DNA from: Alphaproteobacteria bacterium
GTDB lineage: Bacteria > Pseudomonadota > Alphaproteobacteria > Puniceispirillales > Puniceispirillaceae
DNA length: 42,300 nucleotides
Assembly (NCBI GenBank): GCA_009920665.1
Contig: RFZL01000016.1
Span: 1 to 42,300, forward strand
Reading direction: 5' to 3'
Part shown: positions 32,404 through 40,982 of the stretch, one piece after another
Numbering within the stretch: the first letter of the stretch is position 1
Layout of the letters: each line of letters starts with the position of its first letter
Position numbers and translations under genes: made by a program
Notes under the pieces: model-generated
Databases searched by the model: none
Seen by the model: only the letters and a program-made list of their open reading frames with translations
Told to the model about the DNA's origin: nothing

Positions 32404-33531
32404 CTATTCCGCCGGCTGGCGGTCAAGCCGCTGCGAGTCCGCCTGGATCGGCAACAGCGCCCCGGCCATCACCACAAGCAAGGCCAGCACACTCATGACG
32501 CTGAACAGCGTCGCCATCTGATACCCCGCCTGCAGAATGGCACCGCAGATCGGCAGCACCGACGCCCCGATGGTCAGATTGACCATGAATTTCACGCTCA
32601 GCACCCTGGCCCGCCAGCTGTCCGGGACATAGCGCGACAGGATGGTGTCGGTGATCGGGATCTGCCCGAAGACAAAACACATCGCCACCAGCATGGCGAA
32701 GAACAGCGCGTAATCGGTGAAACGCGCCGCCAGCGCGACAAACACCACCTGCCCGACCCCGATCGCAAACAACACCCATTTCGGGGCCACGCGGTCAATC
32801 AGCCAGCCAACACCCACCTGGGTGAATGAGGCCACCGCATAGACAATCGAGGCCAGCAGGCCGGTGATCGCCACCGAGGTCGAGATGCTTGGCAGCGAAA
32901 TCTCGAAATAGCGCGGCACGACAAAGGTCATCGCCCCGAAGATGAAGCCGCCACTGGCGGTTGACAGCAGCATCGCGCCAAGCGCCATCCGCCAGCCGGG
33001 CGCAAAGCCGGTGGCAAGCCTGGCACCTGACCTGGCGGTGGGCGCCGCCTCGTCAGCAAGCGCCGTTATGAAGACAATGCCGTAGCCGATGCAGAACAGG
33101 CCCGACGCGATAAAGCAGAGCCGCCAGTCACCGACGGTCAGCAGCAATCCGATGATCAGCGGCGCCGCCGCCACCCCCATATTGCCAAAAACGCCATTGA
33201 TGCCCAGCCGCAGCCCGATACTGCGATTGCTCTTGATCAACATGGCGATCCCGACCGGATGATAGATCGCCGCGAACACACCAATCAGGCCAATCGCCGC
33301 GCCAAGCTGCCAGACCGATTGCGCAAGGCCGGCCAGAATGGCGGCGATGCCGATCCCGAAATGATAGACCACCATCAAGAGCGAGCGCGAATAGCGGTCG
33401 GCAAGCTGCGCCGCGACCGGCGCCATGCCGCCGAAAAGCACAAACCCGGCGACGCCATAGACGATGATCTCCTCATAACTCAGACCGAAATACCGACCGG
33501 CATCATAGGCCGCCTTGGCAAAGACAAGCAT
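32404..33531 (-). CDS. MFS transporter with a short N-terminus
   Basis: Major facilitator protein, 375 residues. GGMAPVAAQLADRYSRSLLM is the loop 2-3 motif A region, and GVFAAIYHPVGIAMLIKSN, LGINGVFGNMGVAAAPLIIG and VSVKFMVNL-like LSVKFMVNLTIGAS follow. The first ATG in frame falls in the middle of helix 1: the codons just before it read DHFIM, which look conserved, but an in-frame TGA lies further upstream with no start between. Either the N-terminus is truncated or a small frameshift separates it from the ATG near 33585. No ribosome site precedes 33531. The substrate is unknown. Confidence 0.78.
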   Translation of the reverse strand: MLVFAKAAYDAGRYFGLSYEEIIVYGVAGFVLFGGMAPVAAQLADRYSRSLLMVVYHFGIGIAAILAGLAQSVWQLGAAIGLIGVFAAIYHPVGIAMLIKSNRSIGLRLGINGVFGNMGVAAAPLIIGLLLTVGDWRLCFIASGLFCIGYGIVFITALADEAAPTARSGARLATGFAPGWRMALGAMLLSTASGGFIFGAMTFVVPRYFEISLPSISTSVAITGLLASIVYAVASFTQVGVGWLIDRVAPKWVLFAIGVGQVVFVALAARFTDYALFFAMLVAMCFVFGQIPITDTILSRYVPDSWRARVLSVKFMVNLTIGASVLPICGAILQAGYQMATLFSVMSVLALLVVMAGALLPIQADSQRLDRQPAE

Positions 33532-33692
33532 GATGAAATGGTCACACCTGCATCCAGTTGCCTGCCGTACCCGTCATGGCGCTACCACGCTCACATGACC
33601 TTACCAGCCACCAAAACGGCTTGTTGGCGGAGTTGGTTGCCGCTTGACGAGATTGTCTGTAGCGTCGGGTGACATCGAAAGGAAGTCAAGCC

Positions 33693-35042
33693 ATGGAATG
33701 TTGCGGCCCGGGATATGCAAGCCCGAGCGAGGCAATGAAAGCCCCGCGCGAGGAAATCCTCTACACCATTGCGATTTATACCGGCACCGGCATCCAGAAA
33801 CCGGACTATCTGTGCACCATCGACGCCGATCCGGCCAGCCCGACCTATGCGCAGGTCATCCACCGTCTGGAGATGCCGAATATCGGCGACGAGCTGCACC
33901 ATATGGGCTGGAACGCCTGTTCATCCTGCTTCGATGACGGGTCGATGAGCCGCAGCTATCTGCTTGTGCCGGGCGTGCGATCATCGAACATCTACATCGT
34001 GGATACCGCCACCGACCCGCGGGCACCGCGTCTTCACAAGACCATTCAGGGCGCGGACATCAAGTCGAAGACCGATCTGTCAGCGCCTCACACCGTGCAT
34101 TGCCTCGGCTCGGAGATCATCATCTCGATGCTTGGCAACGCCAAAGGCGAGGCCCCGGGCGGCTATCTGCATCTCGACCGGGATTTCGAGATTCTGGGAC
34201 GCTGGGAAAATTCGATGGGTGACATCCCGTTCGGATATGATTTCTGGTACCAGCCACGCCACAATGTGATGGCGTCATCGGAATGGGCGGCGCCAAACAC
34301 TTTCATGCCGGGCTTCGATCTTGAGGAGGTCGGCCACCTGAAATATGGCCGCCGGATCCATCTCTGGGATTTCGAGAAGAAGGAGCCGAAGCAGACCTTC
34401 TATCTCGGTGAGGACGGGTTGATTCCGCTCGAGGTGCGCTTCCACCATGATCCGGACAGCACGCACGGCTTCTGCGGTGCCGCCCTGTCATCCAACATCA
34501 TCCATTGGTGGCAAGATGGCTCTGGCGACTGGCAGTGGGAAAAAATCATCGATGTCGATAACGAGCCGCATCCGGAATGGCCGATCCCGGTTCCCGGGGT
34601 GATCACGGTGATCCTGCTGTCGATGGATGACAGGTTCCTGTATTTCTGCAACTGGCTGCATGGCGATATCCGGCAATATGACATCTCCGACCCGCATAAC
34701 CCGAAACTGACCGGCCAGGTCTGGATGGGCGGGCTTTTAGGCAAGGCGCCCGAGGTCAACGGCCTGCAGATCACCGGCGGGCCGCAGATGATCCAGCTGT
34801 CGCTTGATGGCAAGCGGCTCTATGTCACCACCTCGCTGTTCAGCACCTGGGACAACCAGTTCTATCCCGAGATTCGCACCAATGGCGGCTGCATGCTGAT
34901 GGTGAATTGCGATACCGAAAATGGCGGCATGGAAATCGATCCCGATTTCGCCGTTGATTTCGGCAAGGAGCCCAACGGCCCGTCACGGTGCCATGAAACC
35001 CGCTATCCGGGCGGCGACTGCACAAGCGATATCTGGCTATGA
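33693..35042 (+). CDS. mtoX: Selenium-binding protein family methanethiol oxidase
   Basis: SBP56/SELENBP1-family protein, 449 residues, expected to oxidise methanethiol with O2 and water to formaldehyde, H2S and H2O2. MECCGPGYASPSEAM is the family N-terminus. GWNACSSCFDD holds the conserved Cys pair; SAPHTVHCLG, RHNVMASSEWAAPN, FHHDPDSTHGFCGAAL and LYVTTSLFSTWDNQFYP contain the histidines thought to bind copper. AAGGAAG precedes the ATG at 33693. No signal peptide is visible, although some bacterial MtoX proteins are periplasmic. The TGA overlaps the ferredoxin start (ATGA). The catalytic assignment comes from family knowledge. Confidence 0.87.
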   Translation: MECCGPGYASPSEAMKAPREEILYTIAIYTGTGIQKPDYLCTIDADPASPTYAQVIHRLEMPNIGDELHHMGWNACSSCFDDGSMSRSYLLVPGVRSSNIYIVDTATDPRAPRLHKTIQGADIKSKTDLSAPHTVHCLGSEIIISMLGNAKGEAPGGYLHLDRDFEILGRWENSMGDIPFGYDFWYQPRHNVMASSEWAAPNTFMPGFDLEEVGHLKYGRRIHLWDFEKKEPKQTFYLGEDGLIPLEVRFHHDPDSTHGFCGAALSSNIIHWWQDGSGDWQWEKIIDVDNEPHPEWPIPVPGVITVILLSMDDRFLYFCNWLHGDIRQYDISDPHNPKLTGQVWMGGLLGKAPEVNGLQITGGPQMIQLSLDGKRLYVTTSLFSTWDNQFYPEIRTNGGCMLMVNCDTENGGMEIDPDFAVDFGKEPNGPSRCHETRYPGGDCTSDIWL

Positions 35043-35419
35043 CGACGATCACGCTGGCCAATCGGGGCAACACCACTTTTGAGGTCACCGGCAGGCGCCC
35101 GCTTCTTGACGAGCTGCGCGATCAGGGGGTCGACCTGCCCTTCGGATGCAAATATGGCGGCTGCATCACCTGTGCCGCGAAATTGATCGAAGGCGAGATT
35201 GACCAGCGGTCACAGGTCGCCCTGAACAACAGGCAGATTGCCGACGGATATGTTATCCTGTGCGTGGCGCGGGCCAGGACGGACTGTGTTCTGGAAATCG
35301 GCACCGAAAGCCATGACCGCCTCTACCGCAACCCGTTTCTTGATCCGCTGGAGCCGCATGAGCTGAAGGCCGACATCGCCACCGCAAAGGAGACCCCGGA
35401 TGGGCTACATGAATCATGA
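35039..35419 (+). CDS. Plant-type [2Fe-2S] ferredoxin
   Basis: Small electron carrier of 126 residues. CKYGGCITCAAKL gives the C-x4-C-x2-C cluster motif and the fourth cysteine is in YVILCVARARTDC. The beta-grasp start TTITLANRGNTTFEV fits. A C-terminal tail of about 35 residues, rich in acidic residues, has no cluster ligands. Its ATG overlaps the mtoX stop and its end overlaps the next gene by 20 bases, so all three are translated together. No reductase is nearby. Association of a ferredoxin with a methanethiol oxidase is unusual; it may serve as redox partner or in maturation, which is inference. Confidence 0.87.
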   Translation: MTTITLANRGNTTFEVTGRRPLLDELRDQGVDLPFGCKYGGCITCAAKLIEGEIDQRSQVALNNRQIADGYVILCVARARTDCVLEIGTESHDRLYRNPFLDPLEPHELKADIATAKETPDGLHES

Positions 35420-35858
35420 TGAGCCTTACAGCGAGGACTATATCAGGGACATTCTGTCATCGGTGAAGACCATCGCCATGGTCGGTGCCAGCCCGGACAA
35501 GACAAAATTCAGCTATGGCGTGCTGCGGGTCCTTCATGAGACTGGCTATGACATCATCCCGGTCAACCCGCGCCCCGGGCTGGAGGAGATACGCGGACTG
35601 GCGGTCTATCCTTCGCTTGCCAAAATTGACCGGCAGGTCGACATGGTCGATGTGTTCCGCAGGCCGGAGGACCTGCCGGGGATCGCGCAGGAGGCGATTG
35701 ACATCGGCGCGAAAGTGCTGTGGGGCCAGATCGGCGTGGTCAATCATGAGGCCGCGCGGCTGGCCGAGGATGCCGGCATGAAGGTCGTGATGAACCGCTG
35801 CCCGAAAATCGAGCTGTTCCGCCCCTTCTGGACACCGAAGCTTCATCTGGGGATCTAG
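35400..35858 (+). CDS. CoA-binding domain protein, YccU-like
   Basis: Small cytoplasmic protein of 152 residues consisting of one CoA-binding Rossmann domain. KTIAMVGASPDKTKFSYGVL is the nucleotide loop; DIIPVNPRPGLEEIRGLAVY, VDMVDVFRRPEDLP, KVLWGQIGVVNHEAA and MNRCPKIE are the conserved segments. AAGGAGA lies seven bases before the ATG at 35400, which sits inside the ferredoxin gene; an ATG three codons later is less likely. Family members bind CoA but have no settled function. Third gene of the mtoX operon. Confidence 0.87.
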   Translation: MGYMNHDEPYSEDYIRDILSSVKTIAMVGASPDKTKFSYGVLRVLHETGYDIIPVNPRPGLEEIRGLAVYPSLAKIDRQVDMVDVFRRPEDLPGIAQEAIDIGAKVLWGQIGVVNHEAARLAEDAGMKVVMNRCPKIELFRPFWTPKLHLGI

Positions 35859-35892
35859 GCCCCGCCCCGTTGCGCGCGCCGGCGCCCGATTT

Positions 35893-36630
35893 CTAGCGTT
35901 TGACGAACCCCTGACCTTGCAGGAATGCCAGCATATGTGGCCGGCCCTCGCGGCCAAGCAGGCCGGCCATCTGCTCTGACCACCCTTGTGCCTTCTGATT
36001 GTCGGTGCGCGATGCGTAATAGGCGCGCATCTCCTCATCATAGGCAGCGATTGCCTCCGGCTCGCCATCGGTGCTGTAGCTGTTTTCCTTCAGCACCACC
36101 GGGACCGGCAGGCGCGGCTTCACCTCCGGGTCCTGATCCGGAAACCCAAGGCACAGGCCGAAGACCGGATAGACCTGCTGCGGCAGATCGAGGAGTTCGG
36201 TGACCCGCGCCGGATCATTGCGAAGCGCCCCGATATAGCAGATGCCAAGCCCGACCGATTCCGCCGCCACGACCATGTTCTGGGCATAGAGGGCGGTGTC
36301 CACGGTGGCGATGATGAATTGTTCGGTCAGGCCCTTTGCCGCCTCGCCGCCATGCATCTCGCAGCAGCGCATCGACCGGCTGAGATCGGCGCAGAAAACC
36401 AGGAATTCGGGCGCTTCCTCGACATAACGCTGGCCGTTCGCCACCTCGCGAAGGGCGACGCGTTTCTCGCTATCGGTGACGCGGATGATCGTCACGCCCT
36501 GCAGAAAGCTGGAACTTGCCGCCGCCTGCGCCGCGGTGATGATGGTGGTCAGCGTATCGGCGGGCACCGGCGCGTCGGTGAAACGGCGAATGGACCGGTG
36601 GCTGTTCAGAAGATCGATTGTCGGATTCAT
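35893..36630 (-). CDS. NfsA-type oxygen-insensitive NAD(P)H nitroreductase
   Basis: FMN-dependent oxidoreductase of 245 residues, nitroreductase fold. LNSHRSIRRFTDAPVP is the FMN-phosphate-binding N-terminus. ASSSFLQGVTIIRVTD, AAESVGLGICYIGALRNDP and LCLGFPDQDPEVKPRLP match the NfsA/FRP group. It would reduce nitroaromatics, flavins or quinones. The ATG has no strong ribosome site. It is divergent from the SDH operon and convergent with the mtoX operon. Confidence 0.87.
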   Translation of the reverse strand: MNPTIDLLNSHRSIRRFTDAPVPADTLTTIITAAQAAASSSFLQGVTIIRVTDSEKRVALREVANGQRYVEEAPEFLVFCADLSRSMRCCEMHGGEAAKGLTEQFIIATVDTALYAQNMVVAAESVGLGICYIGALRNDPARVTELLDLPQQVYPVFGLCLGFPDQDPEVKPRLPVPVVLKENSYSTDGEPEAIAAYDEEMRAYYASRTDNQKAQGWSEQMAGLLGREGRPHMLAFLQGQGFVKR

Positions 36631-36716
36631 ATGTCAGGTACTTTCAGTCATGAGGGACGGTGACGGACCACCTCCTGCTAGCCCATTTCGCGCCAATGTT
36701 CAAATGTCATGCCGTG

Positions 36717-36736
36717 AAATCGCGGCGCGGCGATTT
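36717..36736. promoter_or_regulatory. Inverted repeat upstream of the SDH operon
   Basis: AAATCGC and GCGATTT flank six bases, in the 171-bp gap between divergent nfsA and sdhB. It could be an operator for the operon; the following TTTTCC run is too weak for a confident terminator call. Confidence 0.3.
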
Positions 36737-36801
36737 TCCTCGTTTCGCCTTCAGTCTTCAAAAGCTATGCTGCATGCCTCAGTTTGCAGAAAGGAACACC
36801 C

Positions 36802-37560
36802 TTGCTCGACGACGCGTCCATTGCAGAAACAGATCACGCCGCCGACAGCATTGCGGTGTCGGTCTGGCGCGGTGACGCCAGTGGCGGCACCTGGGAGACG
36901 TTCACCGTCCCGCGGCAACCAAGCCAGACGGTCCTGGACATCGTCACCTGGATTCAGCAGGAGGCCGACCCGACGCTGACCTACCGGTTTGCCTGCCGTG
37001 TCGGCATGTGCGGGTCCTGCGCCATGATGGTGAATGACGAGCCGCGCTGGACCTGCCGCACACATGTCGGGCGGGTCGTGAAGGACGGGGCCATCAGCAT
37101 CGCCCCGCTTCGCAACCTGCCGGTGATCAAGGACCTTGCCACCGATATGGACCCGTTCTTCGACAAATGGGTGAAGGCCGAGGCAACACACCATCCATCG
37201 GCCGGCCGGCATGATGATTTCGCCGCCGTGCTGCCGGATGATGAACAGCGCGTCGAGGCCAGCGCCGGCATCGAATGCATCAATTGCGCGGTCTGCTATG
37301 CGGCCTGCGATACGGTGGCCGGCAATCCGGACTATCTTGGCCCGGCGGCGCTGCAACGTGCCTGGACGCTGTATAATGATTCCCGCGATGATGCCGGCGG
37401 TGCCATCCTCGACGCCGTGTCGGCGCAGGGCGGATGCCACAGCTGCCATTCGATGGGAAGCTGCACGCATTACTGCCCGAATGATCTCGACCCGATGGGG
37501 GCAATCGCCGGACTGAAACGTGCCACGGCGAAACGGTTCTTCCGGCGGGGGCGCGGCTGA
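36802..37560 (+). CDS. sdhB: Succinate dehydrogenase/fumarate reductase iron-sulfur subunit
   Basis: Electron-transfer subunit carrying three clusters, about 252 residues. [2Fe-2S]: CRVGMCGSC and the later Cys in RWTCRTH (about 65, 70, 73, 85). [4Fe-4S]: CINCAVCYAAC (about 159-169). [3Fe-4S]/last set: CHSCHSMGSCTHYCP (about 212-225). No ATG fits. The TTG at 36802 has AAAGGA eight bases upstream and is preferred over a TTG six codons earlier. It passes electrons between the flavoprotein and membrane quinone. First gene of the operon B-anchor-anchor-A-fumarase; its stop overlaps the next start. Confidence 0.88.
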   Translation: MLDDASIAETDHAADSIAVSVWRGDASGGTWETFTVPRQPSQTVLDIVTWIQQEADPTLTYRFACRVGMCGSCAMMVNDEPRWTCRTHVGRVVKDGAISIAPLRNLPVIKDLATDMDPFFDKWVKAEATHHPSAGRHDDFAAVLPDDEQRVEASAGIECINCAVCYAACDTVAGNPDYLGPAALQRAWTLYNDSRDDAGGAILDAVSAQGGCHSCHSMGSCTHYCPNDLDPMGAIAGLKRATAKRFFRRGRG

Positions 37561-37892
37561 TGCTGGATTTCCGTCTTTATATGGCACAGCGCCTGTCCGC
37601 GCTGATCATGGCACCGCTGGTGGTCGGCCATCTGGCGGTGATGATCTATGCCGTTCAGGGGGGCCTGAGTGCCGGTGAAATCCTTGGGCGGACACAGGGC
37701 AGCCTGTTCTGGGCGCTGTTCTATGGCGGGTTTGTTGTCGCGGTGTCGGTGCATGCCGCGATCGGGCTTCGTACCGTCATCTCGGAATGGACACGGCTTC
37801 GCGGCGGCATGTTGAATGGCGTTGCCATGGCGATTTTCGCCACCCTTCTTGTCATGGGGGGACGCGCCGTTCTGGCCGTCACACTGGTATGA
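37560..37892 (+). CDS. SDH/fumarate reductase cytochrome b-type membrane anchor, first copy
   Basis: Membrane protein of 110 residues with three hydrophobic helices. It carries the SdhC-like pattern R11-x-S-A, then His24, then His65 in HAAIGLR; the two histidines are candidate heme-b ligands. The ATG overlaps the sdhB stop (TGATG). The next gene encodes a protein with the same spacing of these residues, so the two anchors look paralogous. It would hold the catalytic subunits on the inner membrane and bind quinone. Naming it C or D is not possible by eye. Confidence 0.8.
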   Translation: MLDFRLYMAQRLSALIMAPLVVGHLAVMIYAVQGGLSAGEILGRTQGSLFWALFYGGFVVAVSVHAAIGLRTVISEWTRLRGGMLNGVAMAIFATLLVMGGRAVLAVTLV

Positions 37893-37903
37893 GGGGTGGG
37901 GAT

Positions 37904-38272
37904 ATGAGAGGTGGCGATCCGAACGCCGCCACCCGCCGTCCGGTACGCGGCCATGCATTATGGTACGCCCATATCATCCACCGGGTCTCTGGAATCGCGC
38001 TGGCGCTGTTTCTGCCATTGCATTTCTGGGTGCTGTCATTGGCACTGACCGATGCCGCCCGGCTCGACAACTTTCTGGCCTTCACCGAACTGCCCTTCGT
38101 GAAGGTTGCGGAATTCGGCCTTGTGTTCCTGCTGGCCCTTCATCTGTTTGGCGGCATGCGCCTGATGGCGCTGGAATGGCTTCCCTGGCGGGCACCTCAC
38201 AAGACGCTGGCTGCCGGCACGCTGGCCGTCTCGGCCTTTGTATCCGGCGTGTTTTTCCTGCAGGCCATATAG
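37904..38272 (+). CDS. SDH/fumarate reductase cytochrome b-type membrane anchor, second copy
   Basis: Membrane protein of 122 residues with three hydrophobic helices. HRVSG at 26-30 is the SdhC signature; His40 and His80 (HLFGGMR) follow at the same distances as in the preceding gene. The start at 37904 is favoured over an ATG five codons earlier that overlaps the preceding stop, because AGGGGTGGGG lies just upstream of 37904. It pairs with the preceding subunit as the quinone- and heme-binding membrane part. Confidence 0.8.
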   Translation: MRGGDPNAATRRPVRGHALWYAHIIHRVSGIALALFLPLHFWVLSLALTDAARLDNFLAFTELPFVKVAEFGLVFLLALHLFGGMRLMALEWLPWRAPHKTLAAGTLAVSAFVSGVFFLQAI

Positions 38273-38293
38273 GCGCAACGGAGAGGATTACCG

Positions 38294-39981
38294 ATGACAG
38301 CCACGCTTGAACGCCATGATACGGATATCCTGATCCTGGGGTCCGGCGGCGCCGGCCTGTTCGCCGCGCTGCACGCCCAGCAGAGCGCGCCGGAAGGCAC
38401 GAAAATCACGCTGGCGGTGAAGGGATTGATCGGCAAATGCGGCTGCACCCGCATGGTCCAGGGCGGCTATAATGTGGCGCTTGGCGGTGGCGACACGGTC
38501 GAGCGGCACTTCATGGACACCATCAATGGCGGCAAATGGCTGCCTGACCAGGATATGGCATGGCGGCTTTGCAGCACCGCGGTGGAACGCATCCATGAGC
38601 TGGAAAACGAGGTTGGCTGCTTCTTTGACCGCAATGAAGACGGCACGCTGCACCAGAAGGCCTTTGCCGGCCAGACCGCCGACCGCACCGTCCATAAGGG
38701 CGACCTGACAGGCATCGAGATCATCAACAGGCTGATGGAACAGGTGCTTCGCCGCCCGGTCGAAAAGCTTCAGGAGCACCGCGCCATCGCGTTGATCCCG
38801 GGGTGCGAGGGTGACGGGCTGTCAGGCGTGCTGATGATCGACATGCGCCGCGGTGTCTTCCGGCTGGTGCGCGCCAAGGCGGTGCTGATGGCGACCGGCG
38901 GCGGGCCGACCATGTATCGCTACCACACGCCGTCCGGCGACAAGACAATGGACGGGCTGGCGATGGCGCTGAGGGCCGGATTGCCGCTGCGCGACATGGA
39001 GATGGTGCAGTTCCACCCGACCGGCCTGCTGGCCGGCGACAATACCCGCATGACCGGCACCGTTCTTGAAGAAGGGCTGCGGGGGGCTGGCGGCATTCTG
39101 CTGAACGGGTCCGGCGAACGCTTCATGTTCGATTATGACGACCGCAGGGCGGGGTGCATATCGAGATGGCGCATCTCGGGCCCGACAATGTCAGCCGCAG
39201 ATTCGCCGGCATGGTCAAACGCTGCGCCGATTGCGGGTTCGATCTTGCCGCTGGCCGGGTCGAGGTGGTGCCGACAGCGCATTACTTCATGGGCGGGGTT
39301 GTCGTCGACACCGACACGCGGACCGCCCTTCCCGGCCTCTATGTGGCGGGTGAGGATGCCGGCGGCGCGCATGGCGCGAACAGGCTTGGCGGCAATGGTG
39401 TCGCCAATTCGACCGTCTATGGCGGCATCGCCGGCGATGTGATGGGGCGCGATATCGCCGGTCAGTCAACGCTTCGTGAGCCTGACGAGGCGGTGCTGTC
39501 CGCCGAAATCGACCGCACCATGGCACCGGTTGGCCGTAGCGGCGGCAATATCCATGAATTGCGGCGCGCGCTGCAGGATGTGATGTGGGATGATGTCGGG
39601 GTGATCCGCACCGCCGGCGGCATGACGCGGGCGCTGGACCGGCTTGACGGGATCGAGTCCGCATTGATGGAGACAGGTGTTGCGGCTGGCAATCTTGCTT
39701 TCAATCTGACCTGGCATGACTGGCTGAACATGCGATCACTGGTCGATATCTCGAAAGTCATCACCCGCGCCGGGCTGGCCCGCGAGAATTCACGCGGCGC
39801 GCATTACCGCGAGGATTTCCCCGAGGTCGGCGCGCTTGAAGGCTCATATTTCACGCAGGCGCAGATGGCCGGCGAGGATGTCGAGGTGACGCGCGCACCG
39901 GTTGCCTTTACCATTGTCAAACCGGGCGAGAGCATCCTGCCGGACGGCGCGCCAGACACGCTGGTCGCGGCGGCGGAATGA
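38294..39981 (+). pseudogene. sdhA: Succinate dehydrogenase/fumarate reductase flavoprotein subunit, broken by internal deletion and frameshift
   Basis: Catalytic FAD subunit whose reading frame changes at about 39142-39148. The left part (from ATG at 38294, AGAGGA upstream) has the FAD loop ILGSGGAGLFAALHA, KCGCTRMVQGGYN, FHPTG with catalytic His241, and GERFMFDYDDR. The right part, in another frame, resumes at PQGGVHIEMAHLGPDNV and continues with HYFMGG and GANRLGGNG to the stop at 39981. Family members have about 25 residues between these parts, including the G-E-R-A-T-R-D-x-V-S-R segment with a catalytic arginine. That segment is missing, and the lost length is not a multiple of three. 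As written, the left frame would end at 39442 with nonsense residues. Either the gene is inactivated or the sequence has an assembly or sequencing error here. Confidence 0.85.
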
Positions 39982-40019
39982 CGGCCGGAGCAGACGTCGC
40001 AGCAACAGGGGGACAGGCG

Positions 40020-40982
40020 ATGATCCCAATCGACATCATCGAATCCACGGCGAATGAGCTGATGGCGAAGGCCGCCATCGAGATCCCGGATGATTACCTG
40101 ACCGGCCTGAAAGCCGCGGCGGACAGCGAGGATGGCGATCTGTCCTCCTTTGTGCTTCATGCCATGCTGGAGAATTATGACGCCGCGAAAGAGGATGGCC
40201 GCGCCATGTGCGGCGATACCGGCACGCCGCGCTGGTATGTGAAGATGGGCAACGAGGCGCGCATCGAAGGCGGTCCGGTGGCGCTGGAGGCGGCGCTGCG
40301 CCGCGCCACCGCCGACGCGACAGCCGCCGTGCCGCTGCGCCCGAACCGCGTGCATCCGCTGTGGCGGACCGACCATAACAACAATGTCGGGATCGGCGCG
40401 CCGGAGATTGAATATGCGTTCGAGCCTGACGGCGAATGGATCGATCTGATCACCGTCCATAAGGGTGGGCTGTTCGGCACCGATTACCGGATGCTGTTCC
40501 CGTCTGACGGGATCGAGGGGATCAAGCGGTTCTATCTCGACAGTCTGGTGGCGTTCGGCAAGCGGGGTCTCGCCTGCCAGCCGGCGATCATCGGGATCGG
40601 ACTTGGCGGCACCAAGGATGCCTGCATGGTGCTTGGCAAGCGGGCGGCCTGCCTTCGCACCGTTGGCGATCGCAACAGCGATCCGCGCATCGCCGAGATC
40701 GAGGACGAGTTCAAGGAGCTTGGCAATTCCATCGGCATGGGGGCGATGGGGTTTGTCGGCAAACATATGGTGATCGACTGCAATATCGAGGTCGGATACT
40801 GCCATACCGGCGGTATGCAGATGTCGGTCCATGCCTTCTGCCTGTCATCGCGCCGCGCGGTGGCGCGCGTTCATGCCGATGGCCGGGTCGAATATCGCAC
40901 CGACCCGGACTGGTTCACCCCCTATCAGCGACGGGAGACGGTCGAATGGGAACTTCCCGCAAGCCACGCGAAATCCGCCTGA
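40020..40982 (+). CDS. Class I fumarate hydratase, alpha subunit
   Basis: Iron-sulfur hydro-lyase subunit of 320 residues, TtdA/class I fumarase type. DGRAMCGDTGTPRWYVKMG contains the first cluster cysteine; CQPAIIGIGLGGTKDACMVL and GYCHTGGMQMSVHAFC carry the others. HPLWRTDHNNNVGIGAPEI is substrate-binding. The ATG at 40020 has an AGGGGGA site; an earlier ATG overlapping the sdhA stop has none. It overlaps the beta gene by 37 bases. It hydrates fumarate to malate, next to the SDH that makes fumarate. Tartrate dehydratase and mesaconase are related alternatives. Confidence 0.86.
   Translation: MIPIDIIESTANELMAKAAIEIPDDYLTGLKAAADSEDGDLSSFVLHAMLENYDAAKEDGRAMCGDTGTPRWYVKMGNEARIEGGPVALEAALRRATADATAAVPLRPNRVHPLWRTDHNNNVGIGAPEIEYAFEPDGEWIDLITVHKGGLFGTDYRMLFPSDGIEGIKRFYLDSLVAFGKRGLACQPAIIGIGLGGTKDACMVLGKRAACLRTVGDRNSDPRIAEIEDEFKELGNSIGMGAMGFVGKHMVIDCNIEVGYCHTGGMQMSVHAFCLSSRRAVARVHADGRVEYRTDPDWFTPYQRRETVEWELPASHAKSA

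Noticed and set aside
39154-39981. Right half of the flavoprotein as an independent gene starting with GTG
   Set aside because: It begins in the middle of the FAD/catalytic domain, has no ribosome site, and its sequence continues the upstream gene.
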